A program made the position numbers and the translations under genes. A stretch of DNA of 64,000 bases from Lactobacillus sp. ESL0785 (GTDB lineage Bacteria; Bacillota; Bacilli; Lactobacillales; Lactobacillaceae): contig NZ_CP113916.1 in NCBI RefSeq assembly GCF_029395455.1, positions 806,001 to 870,000 of the forward strand. The letters run 5' to 3'. Positions 37,938-47,158 of the stretch are shown in pieces (the stretch's first letter is position 1; each line of letters starts with the position of its first letter). A model generated the notes under the pieces. The model ran no database searches. It saw only the letters and a program-made list of their open reading frames with translations, and had not been told where the DNA came from.

Positions 37938-39896
37938 TTGACTAAAACAAATAATAACAAAAATTCTTACGATGACTCGTCAATTCAGATTCTTCATGGT
38001 TTAGAAGCTGTTCGTAAGCGACCAGGAATGTATATTGGCTCAACTGATGTTCATGGTTTAAATCAATTGGTTTATGAAATTGTTGATAATTCGGTTGACG
38101 AGGCAATGGCCGGTTTTGGTCAAGAAATAGATGTGACGATCCATCAAGATAATAGTGTGACCGTGCGTGATTTTGGTCGAGGTATGCCAACAGGGATGCA
38201 CAAGTCAGGGAAACCGACGATTGAAGTTATTCTGACGGTTCTGCATGCTGGTGGTAAATTTACTGAACAAAATTATAAAACTTCAGGTGGTCTGCATGGA
38301 GTGGGGTCATCTGTTGTTAATGCTCTTTCCAGTTATATGAAAGTTAGAGTTGTTCGCGATGGCAAAGCTTACGAAGAAGAATTTGCTAATGGTGGTCATC
38401 CCGTAGGAACGCTTAAGTCATTAGGTAAGACTAGGGATAAAACGGGAACAACGATTACTTTTAAACCTGATGAAACAATTTTTTCAACGATTAAGTATAA
38501 GTATGAAACAATTCAAGAGCGAATTCGAGAATCTGCTTTTCTATTAAAGGGAGTGCGCTTTGTTTTAATAGATGAACGGGAACCTGAGCATCATGATGAT
38601 TTTAAGTATGATGACGGGATTAAGTCCTTTGTGTCTTATTTGAATGAAGGCAAAGATACCCTAAGTGATGTCTTTTACTTTGAAGGCAAGCAAGACGAAA
38701 TGGAAGTTGAATTTAGTGGTCAGTACAGTGACAGCTATTCAGAAAATTTAGTTTCATTTGTTAATAATGTGCGTACTTCTGATGGTGGTACTCATGAAGT
38801 GGGTGCTCGAAGCGGTTTTACGCGGGCTTTTAATGACTATGCCAAAAAGCAGGGCCTGCTTGGTAAAAAAGATAAAAATATTGATGGATCTGATTATCGT
38901 GAAGGTCTTAGTGCCGTTCTTTCAGTAAAGATTCCGGAAGAATTACTTGAGTTTGAAGGTCAGACGAAGGGTAAATTGGGCACGCCACAAGCACGTTCGG
39001 TAGTTGATACACTCGTTTACGAGAAGATGTCGTACTACTTAATGGAAAATGGTGAGTTAGCCCAAGATTTGGTTAAGAAGGCGCAACGGGCGAGGGATGC
39101 TCGTGAGGCTGCCAAAAAAGCACGTAATGAGAGCCGTAATGGTAAAAAACGCCGTAAAAAGGAAGTTTTATCTGGTAAGTTAACACCAGCGCAGTCACGT
39201 AATCCCAAAAAGAATGAGTTATTCTTGGTTGAGGGTGATTCTGCTGGTGGTTCTGCTAAACAAGGCCGTGATCGAAAATTCCAAGCAATTTTGCCATTGC
39301 GGGGTAAAGTCTTAAACACGCAAAAAGCTAAACTGCAAGACATTTTTAAAAATGAAGAAATCAATACCATGATTTATACCATTGGTGCTGGTGTTGGAGC
39401 TGAGTTTAAAGTGGAAGATTCTAATTATGACAAAGTTATTATCATGACGGATGCCGACGACGATGGTGCACATATTCAAATTTTGCTGCTGACTTTCTTT
39501 TATCGCTATATGCGGCCAATGATTGAACAAGGTAAGATTTATATTGCCTTGCCGCCATTGTATCGCTTGCAAAAAGGCCGTGGTAAAAAAGCACAGGTTA
39601 AGTATTCTTGGACCGATGAAGAATTGGCAACTGATGAACAGAATATGGGTCGAGGTTATGCTTTACAACGTTTTAAGGGACTCGGTGAAATGAATGCTGA
39701 ACAATTATGGCAGACAACAATGAATCCCGAATCGCGTATGTTAATTCGGGTTAAAATCGATGATGCTGCTTTAGCTGAACGCCGAGTAACTACCTTAATG
39801 GGTGATAAAGTTGCTGCTAGACGAAAATGGATTGAACAAAACGTCAAGTTTAGAATGGGCGAGAACACATCAATCTTGGAAGAAGAAAATGAGTAA
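37938..39896 (+). CDS. parE: DNA topoisomerase IV subunit B
   Basis: The 652-residue GHKL ATPase subunit powers decatenation of daughter chromosomes. Motifs: RKRPGMYIGSTDVHGL, YEIVDNSVDEAMAG, GGLHGVGSSVVNAL, then Toprim LVEGDSAGGSAKQGRD and IIMTDADDDGAHI. The DNA-contact segment and shorter length separate it from GyrB. The start is TTG at 37938, with GGAGG eight bases upstream; no ATG fits. It is followed 15 bp later by parC and lies about 7 kb from dif, where decatenation is needed. Confidence 0.94.
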   Translation: MTKTNNNKNSYDDSSIQILHGLEAVRKRPGMYIGSTDVHGLNQLVYEIVDNSVDEAMAGFGQEIDVTIHQDNSVTVRDFGRGMPTGMHKSGKPTIEVILTVLHAGGKFTEQNYKTSGGLHGVGSSVVNALSSYMKVRVVRDGKAYEEEFANGGHPVGTLKSLGKTRDKTGTTITFKPDETIFSTIKYKYETIQERIRESAFLLKGVRFVLIDEREPEHHDDFKYDDGIKSFVSYLNEGKDTLSDVFYFEGKQDEMEVEFSGQYSDSYSENLVSFVNNVRTSDGGTHEVGARSGFTRAFNDYAKKQGLLGKKDKNIDGSDYREGLSAVLSVKIPEELLEFEGQTKGKLGTPQARSVVDTLVYEKMSYYLMENGELAQDLVKKAQRARDAREAAKKARNESRNGKKRRKKEVLSGKLTPAQSRNPKKNELFLVEGDSAGGSAKQGRDRKFQAILPLRGKVLNTQKAKLQDIFKNEEINTMIYTIGAGVGAEFKVEDSNYDKVIIMTDADDDGAHIQILLLTFFYRYMRPMIEQGKIYIALPPLYRLQKGRGKKAQVKYSWTDEELATDEQNMGRGYALQRFKGLGEMNAEQLWQTTMNPESRMLIRVKIDDAALAERRVTTLMGDKVAARRKWIEQNVKFRMGENTSILEEENE

Positions 39897-39911
39897 AGAG
39901 GTTTTTAATTA

Positions 39912-42365
39912 ATGGCTATAAAAGAACGAATTCGTGAAATGCCACTTGAGCAAGTCATGGGTGAACGGTTTGGCCGCTATTCAAAATATATTATTCAGGA
40001 ACGGGCTTTGCCAGATATTCGTGACGGGCTAAAGCCAGTTCAAAGAAGAATCCTTTACGCAATGTATCAGGATAATAATACTTATGATAAACCGTTCAAA
40101 AAGGCAGCTAAAGCAGTTGGTAATATCATGGGTAATTTTCACCCTCACGGTGATAGTTCTATCTATGGGGCGTTAGTGCACTTATCTCAAGATTGGAAAA
40201 TGCGTGAACCATTAGTTGAGATGCACGGTAACAATGGTTCAATGGATGGCGATGGCCCTGCTGCTATGCGGTATACGGAATCACGGCTGAATAAAATTTC
40301 CAATATGTTGCTGCAGGATATTGATAAAGACACGGTTAACATGGTGCTGAACTTCGATGATACGGAGTATGAACCAACGGTTTTACCTGCACGCTTTCCT
40401 AACCTTTTGGTTAACGGTTCAACCGGGATTTCTTCAGGTTATGCAACAGAAATTCCGCCACATAACTTGTCAGAAGTTATTGATGCCACTATTTATCTGT
40501 TGAAGCATCCAGATGCCACTTTAGACGATTTAATGAAGTATGTTCAAGGTCCAGATTTTCCAACTGGAGCAATCGTAATGGGACAAAAGGGGTTGCGTGA
40601 AGCTTATGAAACTGGTCGTGGCCGTATTCAGGTACGGGCTAAAACCGCAATTCAGGAAATTAGGGGACACCGTCAAGAAATCGTAATTACTGAAATTCCA
40701 TTTGCCGTTAATAAAGCTTTAATGGTTAAAAAGATGGATGAAATCCGTCTTAACAAGGAAATTGATGGTATTGCAGAAGTGCGTGATGAAACCGACCGTC
40801 ATGGTTTATCAATTGTAGTTGAACTTAAAAAAGATGCAGATGCACAGAATATTTTGAACTATCTGTTTAAAAATACTGAACTGCAAGTTTCTTATAACTT
40901 TAATATGGTAGCGATTGATAATATGACGCCTGTGCAAGTTGGACTAAAACATATCCTTGCTTCATATCTCAGTCACGAAAAAGACGTTGTTATTAAGCGA
41001 ACCAAATTTGATCTGAATAAGGCACAAAATCGTTTAGAAATTATTCAAGGTTTAATTCACGCAATGGATATCCTTGATCAAGTGATTAAAGTGATTCGAG
41101 CTTCTAAGAATAAGACTGATGCAAAGAAGAACTTAACAAATGAATTTTCTTTTACATCACGTCAAGCTGAAGCAATTGTGTCACTGCAATTGTACCGTTT
41201 AACTAATACCGACGTTGATGCCTTAGTTGCTGAACAGACTGATTTGAATAAAAAAGTAGCGCAATTTCAACAACTACTATCTGATTCTAAGGTTTTAGAA
41301 AAAGAAATTATTCGGGAACTTTCAGCGGTTAAACGTGAATTTGGTAATCCACGGCGGACAGAAATCTCTACAGCTACGGCTAAAATTCAAATTGACGAAA
41401 AGGCTTTGGTTGCTGATGAACAAGTACGGGTCTTAATCAGTCGTGATGGTTACCTAAAGCGGTCTTCGTTACGTTCATGGCAATCAAGTGACGATACTGA
41501 AAATGGCTTGCCTGATGGTGATGATGTTGTGTTTGAAAAAACAATTTCAACCTTAGCCAACCTGTATCTTTTTACTAATCGCGGTAATGTAATTTATCGA
41601 CCAGTTCATGAATTGGTTGAAACCAAATGGAAAGAAACTGGTCAGCACCTATCGCAAGAAATTGGGTTACCAAGTGATGAACAGATAATTCGCGTTTTTG
41701 ATTTTACTAAATTAGATATGGATGTTAACTTCTTATTGGCCACTAATGACGGCTACATTAAGCAACTGCAACTTGCTAATTTACAACCGACAAGAACGTA
41801 TCGTTCACGGGCAATGACGGCGATGAAGATGAAGTCGCAGGATAGTCAGGTAGTTCGTGCTGACGTAATTGAGCCGAATACTAATGCCGAAATTATTTTG
41901 TTTACGCATCAAGCTTATGCCGTTCGTTATGATGTTAGCGAAATTCCGGAGTCTGGCGCTAAGGCAGTTGGTGTCAAATCAGTCAACTTAAAAGATGATG
42001 ACTTCATCGTAACTTATGTTCTAGTTAAGCCAGAATTTCTTGATTTAATTCATATTGGTTTAATTACACAACGTGGGGCGTTCAAACAATTTAAGGCGAA
42101 GTTAATTAATAAGGTTTCGCGTGCTAAGCGTGGGGTTCTTGTTCTACGTGAACTAAAGACCAAGCCGCATCGAATTTCTGCCTTAACTGCATATGCCCAA
42201 AACTATACTTTAGTTGTTACTACTAGCAGTAAAAGAAAGATAAAAATAGCAACAAATGCGTTTCCTTTAGGCGACCGTTATTCTAATGGTTCCTTTGTTA
42301 TTGATACTACGAGTGATGGTAAACCGCTTAGTTTAAAGTTAGTTAAACCGTTGATTAATCAGTAA
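39912..42365 (+). CDS. parC: DNA topoisomerase IV subunit A
   Basis: The 817-residue DNA-cleaving subunit has RALPDIRDGLKPVQRRILYAM, the catalytic tyrosine in AAMRYTESRL and six-blade-like C-terminal repeats without a GyrA box. In the quinolone region the sequence is HPHGDSSIYGALVH: Ser-82 is the usual serine, but residue 86, aligned with E. coli ParC Glu-84, is Gly (codon 40167-40169) instead of Glu or Asp. The assignment as ParC rests on pairing with parE and on the missing GyrA box. Confidence 0.94.
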   Translation: MAIKERIREMPLEQVMGERFGRYSKYIIQERALPDIRDGLKPVQRRILYAMYQDNNTYDKPFKKAAKAVGNIMGNFHPHGDSSIYGALVHLSQDWKMREPLVEMHGNNGSMDGDGPAAMRYTESRLNKISNMLLQDIDKDTVNMVLNFDDTEYEPTVLPARFPNLLVNGSTGISSGYATEIPPHNLSEVIDATIYLLKHPDATLDDLMKYVQGPDFPTGAIVMGQKGLREAYETGRGRIQVRAKTAIQEIRGHRQEIVITEIPFAVNKALMVKKMDEIRLNKEIDGIAEVRDETDRHGLSIVVELKKDADAQNILNYLFKNTELQVSYNFNMVAIDNMTPVQVGLKHILASYLSHEKDVVIKRTKFDLNKAQNRLEIIQGLIHAMDILDQVIKVIRASKNKTDAKKNLTNEFSFTSRQAEAIVSLQLYRLTNTDVDALVAEQTDLNKKVAQFQQLLSDSKVLEKEIIRELSAVKREFGNPRRTEISTATAKIQIDEKALVADEQVRVLISRDGYLKRSSLRSWQSSDDTENGLPDGDDVVFEKTISTLANLYLFTNRGNVIYRPVHELVETKWKETGQHLSQEIGLPSDEQIIRVFDFTKLDMDVNFLLATNDGYIKQLQLANLQPTRTYRSRAMTAMKMKSQDSQVVRADVIEPNTNAEIILFTHQAYAVRYDVSEIPESGAKAVGVKSVNLKDDDFIVTYVLVKPEFLDLIHIGLITQRGAFKQFKAKLINKVSRAKRGVLVLRELKTKPHRISALTAYAQNYTLVVTTSSKRKIKIATNAFPLGDRYSNGSFVIDTTSDGKPLSLKLVKPLINQ

Positions 42366-42433
42366 ATGAAAGGCTTACATAAAACTAAATAAAAAATAAA
42401 TTAAGTGTAAGTTAATAATATTTGAATTATGCT

Positions 42434-42462
42434 TTGACATGACCGAGTTTTTATTTGATAAT
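42434..42462 (+). promoter_or_regulatory. Promoter of the LysR-type gene
   Basis: Consensus TTGACA and GATAAT are exactly 17 bases apart, 48 bp before the start codon. It is one of the best sigma-A-type promoters in the window. Confidence 0.8.
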
Positions 42463-42510
42463 AGCATATAAATAAAACAATATTATTATCAAGATAGAAG
42501 GAATATTCTT

Positions 42511-43449
42511 ATGCCTAAAACAGATACAATACTTTCAACTAAGTCATTACACTATTTTTTACAATTAATTGATACGATGAATTATACTCAAGCTGCACAA
42601 ATCTTGGGTATTACACAGCCAGCTTTGACACAGCAGATTAAAAAAATTGAGCATGCAATTGGTACACCTTTGTTTGGTCAAATGGGTAAAAAACTTTATT
42701 TGACTGAAGCGGGTAAAGAGCTGCAAATTGGTGCAATCAAATTGCTTGGAACTATTAATTCGGTAGTTAGTGATATTCAAGAATTTACACAAGCTGATAA
42801 GGGCAATATTTCTATTGGGGTTTTGGATAGTATTAATTCAGAAATTTTACGGAAGTTTTTGATTAGTTTTAACCAAAATAATCCAGATATTACGATTAGT
42901 CTTACTTACTTTAATCGTAAAAATTTATGGTATAACTTGGACAATAATTTAATTGATATTGCTGTTATGTTTTTGCCAGATAGTACCAAGAAGAGTCAGG
43001 CAGAATTACAACATCAATATGAACATATGGATATTTATGAAGATCAATTAACCGTTTTAACTCATAAAGACACAGTTGAAGCTGGCAAAACTTATCCGAT
43101 TTCTCGATTTATGCATCGTGAATGGGTTGCCTATCCAGATGAATTTTATTTGACGCAATTAATGAAGAAAAAGCTGGGTGCCAAAGGGAATGCTAAGGGT
43201 GACTTAACCGTACCGCTTAGTTTGTCATCAACACCGCAATTAATTACAACAGCTGAAGAAACAGATTATGATACTTTTGTTAGTGATGCTTATTACCAAG
43301 CACATAAGGATGAAATCAATTTGACACCTGTTTATTTGAAAGAAAACAAGAAATTCTCTGTATCGATGGTTTATCGTAAAGGTAAGAAAGATGTACCACG
43401 GATTAATAATATTTTGACCGAATTCAAAAAATTCTTGGAGAAAGAGTAA
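42511..43449 (+). CDS. LysR-family transcriptional regulator
   Basis: The 312-residue protein has an N-terminal winged helix-turn-helix (LHYFLQLIDTMNYTQAAQILGITQPALTQQIKKIE) and a periplasmic-binding-like effector domain from about residue 95 (GNISIGVLDSINSEILRKFL). The effector and targets are unknown; LysR proteins usually control a neighbouring or divergent gene, but parC lies upstream in the same direction. It has its own strong promoter and may regulate itself or ppaC downstream. Confidence 0.88.
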   Translation: MPKTDTILSTKSLHYFLQLIDTMNYTQAAQILGITQPALTQQIKKIEHAIGTPLFGQMGKKLYLTEAGKELQIGAIKLLGTINSVVSDIQEFTQADKGNISIGVLDSINSEILRKFLISFNQNNPDITISLTYFNRKNLWYNLDNNLIDIAVMFLPDSTKKSQAELQHQYEHMDIYEDQLTVLTHKDTVEAGKTYPISRFMHREWVAYPDEFYLTQLMKKKLGAKGNAKGDLTVPLSLSSTPQLITTAEETDYDTFVSDAYYQAHKDEINLTPVYLKENKKFSVSMVYRKGKKDVPRINNILTEFKKFLEKE

Positions 43450-43508
43450 CTATTAGGTAAACTAGAATAGAACAATAATTTTTGTTAAAAAGGAAGAAGA
43501 GGAAATTA

Positions 43509-44438
43509 ATGGAAAAAGAGTTAATTTTTGGGCATCAAAATCCTGATACAGACGCAATTGGTACTGCGATTGCATATTCGTACCTGCAAAATAAACGCGG
43601 TTATAATACGGAAGCTGTCGCTTTGGGTGAACCTAATGATGAAACAGCCTTTGCCTTGAAGAAGTTTGGCTTTGAAGCACCACGGGTAATTAAAACTGCT
43701 GCTAACGAAGTAAATAAGGTAATGTTGGTTGATCATAATGAACCACAACAGAGTGTTGCTGATATTGACAAGGTAACGGTGACCCATGTTGTCGATCATC
43801 ACCGAATTATGAACTTTGATACAAGTGCGCCATTATTTTATTTGGCTGAACCTGTTGGCTGTACCAGTACCATCATGTGGAAGCTTTATAAGCATTATGG
43901 CGTTGAAATTCCACAAAATATTGCTGGAATCATGCTTTCTGCAATTATTTCTGATACTTTGCTTTTGAAATCACCAACTACTACTGATGATGATCATCAA
44001 GCAGTTGAAGCATTAGCTAAAATTGCTGATGTTGATTATGAAACGTATGGTCTTGAAGAATTAAAGGCTGGGACAAATATTGCTGCTAAGTCTGAGGAAG
44101 ATCTCATTGACTTAGATGCTAAGAGCTTTGAACTTAATGGTAAAAATGTTCGGGTTGCACAAATTAATGTTGTTGATTTACCTGAAGCAATGGCACGAAA
44201 AGCCGCTTTTTTGAAGGCAATGAATGATGCTTCTGCAGCAAATCATTATGACTTGTTTATGCTGCTAATTACCAATGTGCTTGATTCTGATTCAACTGCC
44301 TTAGTAGTTGGTTCAGATGATGCTCAAGCAGCATTTGCTAAGGCATTTGGTGAAGTTACAGATTCTGAAATCAGTTTACCTGGTGTCGTTTCACGTAAGA
44401 AGCAAGTTGTACCACCATTAACTGAAGCATTTAATTAA
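43509..44438 (+). CDS. ppaC: Manganese-dependent inorganic pyrophosphatase
   Basis: The 309-residue family II enzyme splits pyrophosphate to drive biosynthesis. DHH-family motifs are present: [34 protein letters not shown] and, in the C-terminal DHHA2 domain, [10 protein letters not shown] (with the substrate-binding SRKKQ). The ATG at 43509 follows AGAAGAGG; nine extra codons upstream to 43482 are not supported. A strong terminator follows. Confidence 0.96.
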   Translation: MEKELIFGHQNPDTDAIGTAIAYSYLQNKRGYNTEAVALGEPNDETAFALKKFGFEAPRVIKTAANEVNKVMLVDHNEPQQSVADIDKVTVTHVVDHHRIMNFDTSAPLFYLAEPVGCTSTIMWKLYKHYGVEIPQNIAGIMLSAIISDTLLLKSPTTTDDDHQAVEALAKIADVDYETYGLEELKAGTNIAAKSEEDLIDLDAKSFELNGKNVRVAQINVVDLPEAMARKAAFLKAMNDASAANHYDLFMLLITNVLDSDSTALVVGSDDAQAAFAKAFGEVTDSEISLPGVVSRKKQVVPPLTEAFN

Positions 44439-44456
44439 AATCTAGTTTTAGCGTAA

Positions 44457-44498
44457 CAAAAAAGCGAAGTAGGGAACTGATCCTACTTCGCTTTTTTT
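44457..44498. terminator. Bidirectional terminator between ppaC and the XRE gene
   Basis: AAAGCGAAGTAGG and CCTACTTCGCTTT arms with A and T runs on either side serve the convergent genes. Confidence 0.9.
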
Positions 44499-44511
44499 AA
44501 TAAAATTAAAA

Positions 44512-44871
44512 CTAGTCTTTATTAATTTCTTTAGCTAAGATAATGAAAGATTTACATACTCTTTCAGCCTTTTCAGGCGCCATTTTTCTTAATTCATTAA
44601 GAACCTTTTTGATAAATACCGGAGTATTATCTTGATGATTTTCTACCTTAACTTCCTTGAAGCGGTAAGCATTCATGATAATATCTGGTGTAGTTGTATT
44701 TAAAGCTCTAGCAATTGAGTCAAGCTTTTGAATACTAATGTTTTGGTTCTTGGTCCGTTCAAGCCGAGAAATAAAGTTAACTGACAAATCACTTAATTCA
44801 GCGAGATCCTCCTGTGTCAGCTTTTGTTCACGTCGTCGACGGCATATTTCTTTTCCTAAATTTATACTCAT
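44512..44871 (-). CDS. XRE-family helix-turn-helix regulator
   Basis: The 119-residue protein has an N-terminal HTH (GKEICRRRREQKLTQEDLAELSDLSVNFISRLE, about residues 5-60) and a C-terminal helical part without a known domain. The start at 44871 follows AAAGGG on the - strand; the 27 residues further upstream are hydrophobic and overlap the promoter. Nothing phage-like is nearby. An inverted repeat lies just upstream of its promoter. Targets are unknown. It is the last gene before the dif-containing gap. Confidence 0.82.
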   Translation of the reverse strand: MSINLGKEICRRRREQKLTQEDLAELSDLSVNFISRLERTKNQNISIQKLDSIARALNTTTPDIIMNAYRFKEVKVENHQDNTPVFIKKVLNELRKMAPEKAERVCKSFIILAKEINKD

Positions 44872-44914
44872 TGAATAAATCAACCCTTTCAAAAACACAG
44901 TCCCATAATAATAG

Positions 44915-44920
44915 ATTATA
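44915..44920 (-). promoter_or_regulatory. -10 element of the XRE gene
   Basis: A consensus TATAAT on the - strand lies 44 bases before the start codon. The -35 region is AT-rich and unclear. Confidence 0.5.
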
Positions 44921-44945
44921 GAACAAAATAATAAAAATAATAAGT

Positions 44946-44992
44946 AAAACATTTAAATTTAACGAAAAAACCGAAATTAAATAAAATGTTTT
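44946..44992. repeat. Imperfect inverted repeat upstream of the XRE gene
   Basis: Arms begin AAAACATTT and end AAATGTTTT and extend inward through AT-rich imperfect pairs to about 19-21 bases each. It sits about 25 bp upstream of the XRE -10, a place where an operator would lie. Confidence 0.5.
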
Positions 44993-45139
44993 TAAATAAA
45001 CCCCAGATAGTATTGTAGGCTATTTTGCTAAAAATTCAAATAAAAATGCACCAAGAAAAATTCAACTTAAAATAAATAAGATTAAAAGCGGAAAATATTA
45101 TCTAAATGCATGTGATCACTTGCTATCAAGCTAAACTAG

Positions 45140-45160
45140 AACTATAAACAATTTATAGTT
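45140..45160. repeat. Perfect 9-bp inverted repeat
   Basis: AACTATAAA and TTTATAGTT around CAA form a perfect small hairpin 129 bp left of dif. No T tract follows. Confidence 0.55.
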
Positions 45161-45289
45161 AGTAATTAATTAACTGTAAAAACATTTTTTCTTTAAAAAG
45201 GTTGATATAATAGCTAATAGGAGCATAATTTTATTGGCTTTAGTGACTTAAAGCTGAATGCTATTAGTTAGGGTTACTAGCGCAGTTGC

Positions 45290-45317
45290 ACTTCGTATAA
45301 TATATATTATGTAAAGT
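45290..45317 (+). other. dif: dif, chromosome-dimer resolution site
   Basis: The 28-bp site reads as left arm ACTTCGTATAA, centre TATATA and right arm TTATGTAAAGT. The arms are inverted copies of each other at 8 of 11 positions. It differs from the Bacillus subtilis dif, as I recall it, at only three positions. XerC should bind the left arm and XerD the better-conserved right arm; crossover in the centre resolves dimers. Its place at the switch of gene orientation supports a terminus location. Confidence 0.92.
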
Positions 45318-45681
45318 TAAATTAAAATATAAAAATTTACTTAAGAGATAGCAAATTTGGCTATTAATATCAATTAGTCATTATCAAATTGATAACAAAA
45401 ACTTGTAGTAATAAAAAAATAAACGGCATATAAATTAATGAACTTAGTAGCTTAAAGTTAGTTGGCTAAGGCAACGATTCTACGTCTGAATTACTCTAGT
45501 TAGTTTGAGAATTGATAATTAATGAATAATTATTTGGGTTTTTAACTTCGAATAATAAATAGAATTTGTGAGATATAATTTGTTTTTGAATTTATCACGG
45601 CGTATTAGGTAGAACATTATATGGATAATAAAAGAATCTATTGATTAATACGATTGCTTTTATCTAAGTGTTTTTTACTTG

Positions 45682-45711
45682 CTATCATTAAAACTATAAT
45701 TTTAATGATAG
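45682..45711. repeat. Perfect 12-bp inverted repeat
   Basis: CTATCATTAAAA and TTTTAATGATAG flank the six-base loop CTATAA. It lies 364 bp right of dif with no T run beyond, so it is more likely a binding site or a structured transcript than a terminator. Confidence 0.6.
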
Positions 45712-46045
45712 GTAGTTAAGGTGATAATTTAGGTTTTTAATCAAATTTTGGCTATTTGGTTTTTGAATTTGATTAAAATTAATAACATAAATTTTTGATT
45801 TGATTCGTAAGGCGGCCTTTTTATTTATGATAGCTTAATAGTATTATAGTTAAACTGAAGACGATGGTTATACTACTTGCATTACTCTTTTTTACCCTGA
45901 AAAGCTTGAAATACCTGCTCTTATACTACCCTCTACTCTCTTTACATGACCTCTTTCATAGTCAAAAATCCAAACATACATTCTATTTTTGCTTTATAAT
46001 ATTAAAGATAACTTGATAAAAATTGGATAATAGGAGAATCTAGCC

Positions 46046-47110
46046 GTGGAAACCAAAAAATATTTAGATTTAATTGCTGCCGAATTAAGTACCATGCCGG
46101 ATTTTGTTAAAGAATACAACTTTGGTACTAATCATTCCCTAACAACAACTTACCAATATTTAACTGAAATCAGGCGTTTCTTTGACTGGCTGCGACGTGA
46201 AGGAATTTCTGATGCTAGTGATAATCAACATGTTAGTACTGCTACGTTAGCTAATTTAAGACGTAATGATATTATGCTATACATCAATTACTTAGGACAT
46301 ATTAAAAACCAGCAAGGTCACCTTAATTCACCTACAACAATCAATCGTTCAATTAATGCCTTGCGCTCATTGTTTAAGTTTTTAACAATTACTGCTGATA
46401 ATAATAATGGTCAGCCCTACTTTGAGCGTAACGTAATGTTAAAGATCGATTCGTTAAATAATACAAAGACATTAAATTATCGTGCTCATATTCTTGAATC
46501 CCATATGTATATCGGTAAATTAAAGTATCAGTTTCTTGATTTTATTGAAAAAGACTATGAACAGCACTGTAATCAACATGCTGTGCCCGCCTTCAAATTG
46601 AATAAAGAACGTGATATGGCAATCATTGCTTTAATTTTAGGGACTGGTATTCGCGTTTCTGAATGTGCTGGTGTTAATGTAGCGGATTTGAATTTAAAGA
46701 AAGCCACCCTTGATGTAACTCGTAAAGGCGGGCAACGTGACAGTGTACCGATTGCTGAATGGACACTAGATTATATTGTTGAATATCAAAAAATCCGGCA
46801 GGCACGTTATTCTGCTTCTAAAAAAGAAACAGCCTTTTTTCTAACTCGTTGGCATCACCAAACTAGACGGATCACGACTAATGCAATTGAAAAAATGGTT
46901 AATAAATATTCGGCCAGCTTTGGTCATCCATTAACACCTCATAAATTACGGCATACTCTTGCTTCCGAGCTTTATGATGTAACTAAGGATCAAGTCCTTG
47001 TAGCACAACAATTAGGTCAAAAAGGTACTTCAGCCACAGATTTGTATACCCATGTTGACCAGAAAAAACAACGTGCAGCGTTAAATGAAATTTCTGAAAC
47101 TGATAAATAA
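46046..47110 (+). CDS. XerS-like tyrosine recombinase
   Basis: The 354-residue protein is longer than XerC/XerD and matches XerS in size and layout. A long N-terminal domain (residues 1-175) holds LTTTYQYLTEIRRFFDWLRREGI. The catalytic domain has Arg in GTGIRVSECAGV, HKLRHTLASELY, the late histidine region and the nucleophile Tyr in ATDLYTHVDQ. XerS acts alone at difSL in streptococci and lactococci. Here it stands beside an XerCD-type dif, in a genome that also has xerC and xerD. The GTG start has AGGAG nine bases upstream. Confidence 0.82.
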   Translation: METKKYLDLIAAELSTMPDFVKEYNFGTNHSLTTTYQYLTEIRRFFDWLRREGISDASDNQHVSTATLANLRRNDIMLYINYLGHIKNQQGHLNSPTTINRSINALRSLFKFLTITADNNNGQPYFERNVMLKIDSLNNTKTLNYRAHILESHMYIGKLKYQFLDFIEKDYEQHCNQHAVPAFKLNKERDMAIIALILGTGIRVSECAGVNVADLNLKKATLDVTRKGGQRDSVPIAEWTLDYIVEYQKIRQARYSASKKETAFFLTRWHHQTRRITTNAIEKMVNKYSASFGHPLTPHKLRHTLASELYDVTKDQVLVAQQLGQKGTSATDLYTHVDQKKQRAALNEISETDK

Positions 47111-47113
47111 AAC

Positions 47114-47152
47114 AAAGACACTGGAATTATTATAAATTTCCAGTGTCTTTTT
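47114..47152. terminator. Bidirectional terminator after the XerS-like gene
   Basis: Perfect 13-bp arms AAAGACACTGGAA and TTCCAGTGTCTTT with a T5 tract lie between this gene and the convergent NUDIX gene. Confidence 0.9.
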
Positions 47153-47158
47153 CATATC

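Larger units (their letters stand above)
44872..46045. other. 1.17 kb AT-rich gene-free terminus region
   Basis: No open frame of note, tRNA or known RNA family was found. The stretch is AT-rich and carries the XRE promoter, an inverted repeat (44946-44992), two hairpins (45140-45160 and 45682-45711), the dif site (45290-45317) and the -10 of the XerS-like gene (TATAAT, 45995-46000). The general gene direction flips across it. Confidence 0.8.

Noticed and set aside
39035..39370. 111-codon frame antisense to parE
   Set aside because: It lies within the conserved Toprim region of parE; there is no sign of independent coding.
44512..44871. XRE regulator as part of a prophage
   Set aside because: No integrase-adjacent phage genes, attachment repeats or structural genes surround it. 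The nearby tyrosine recombinase is Xer-like and next to dif.
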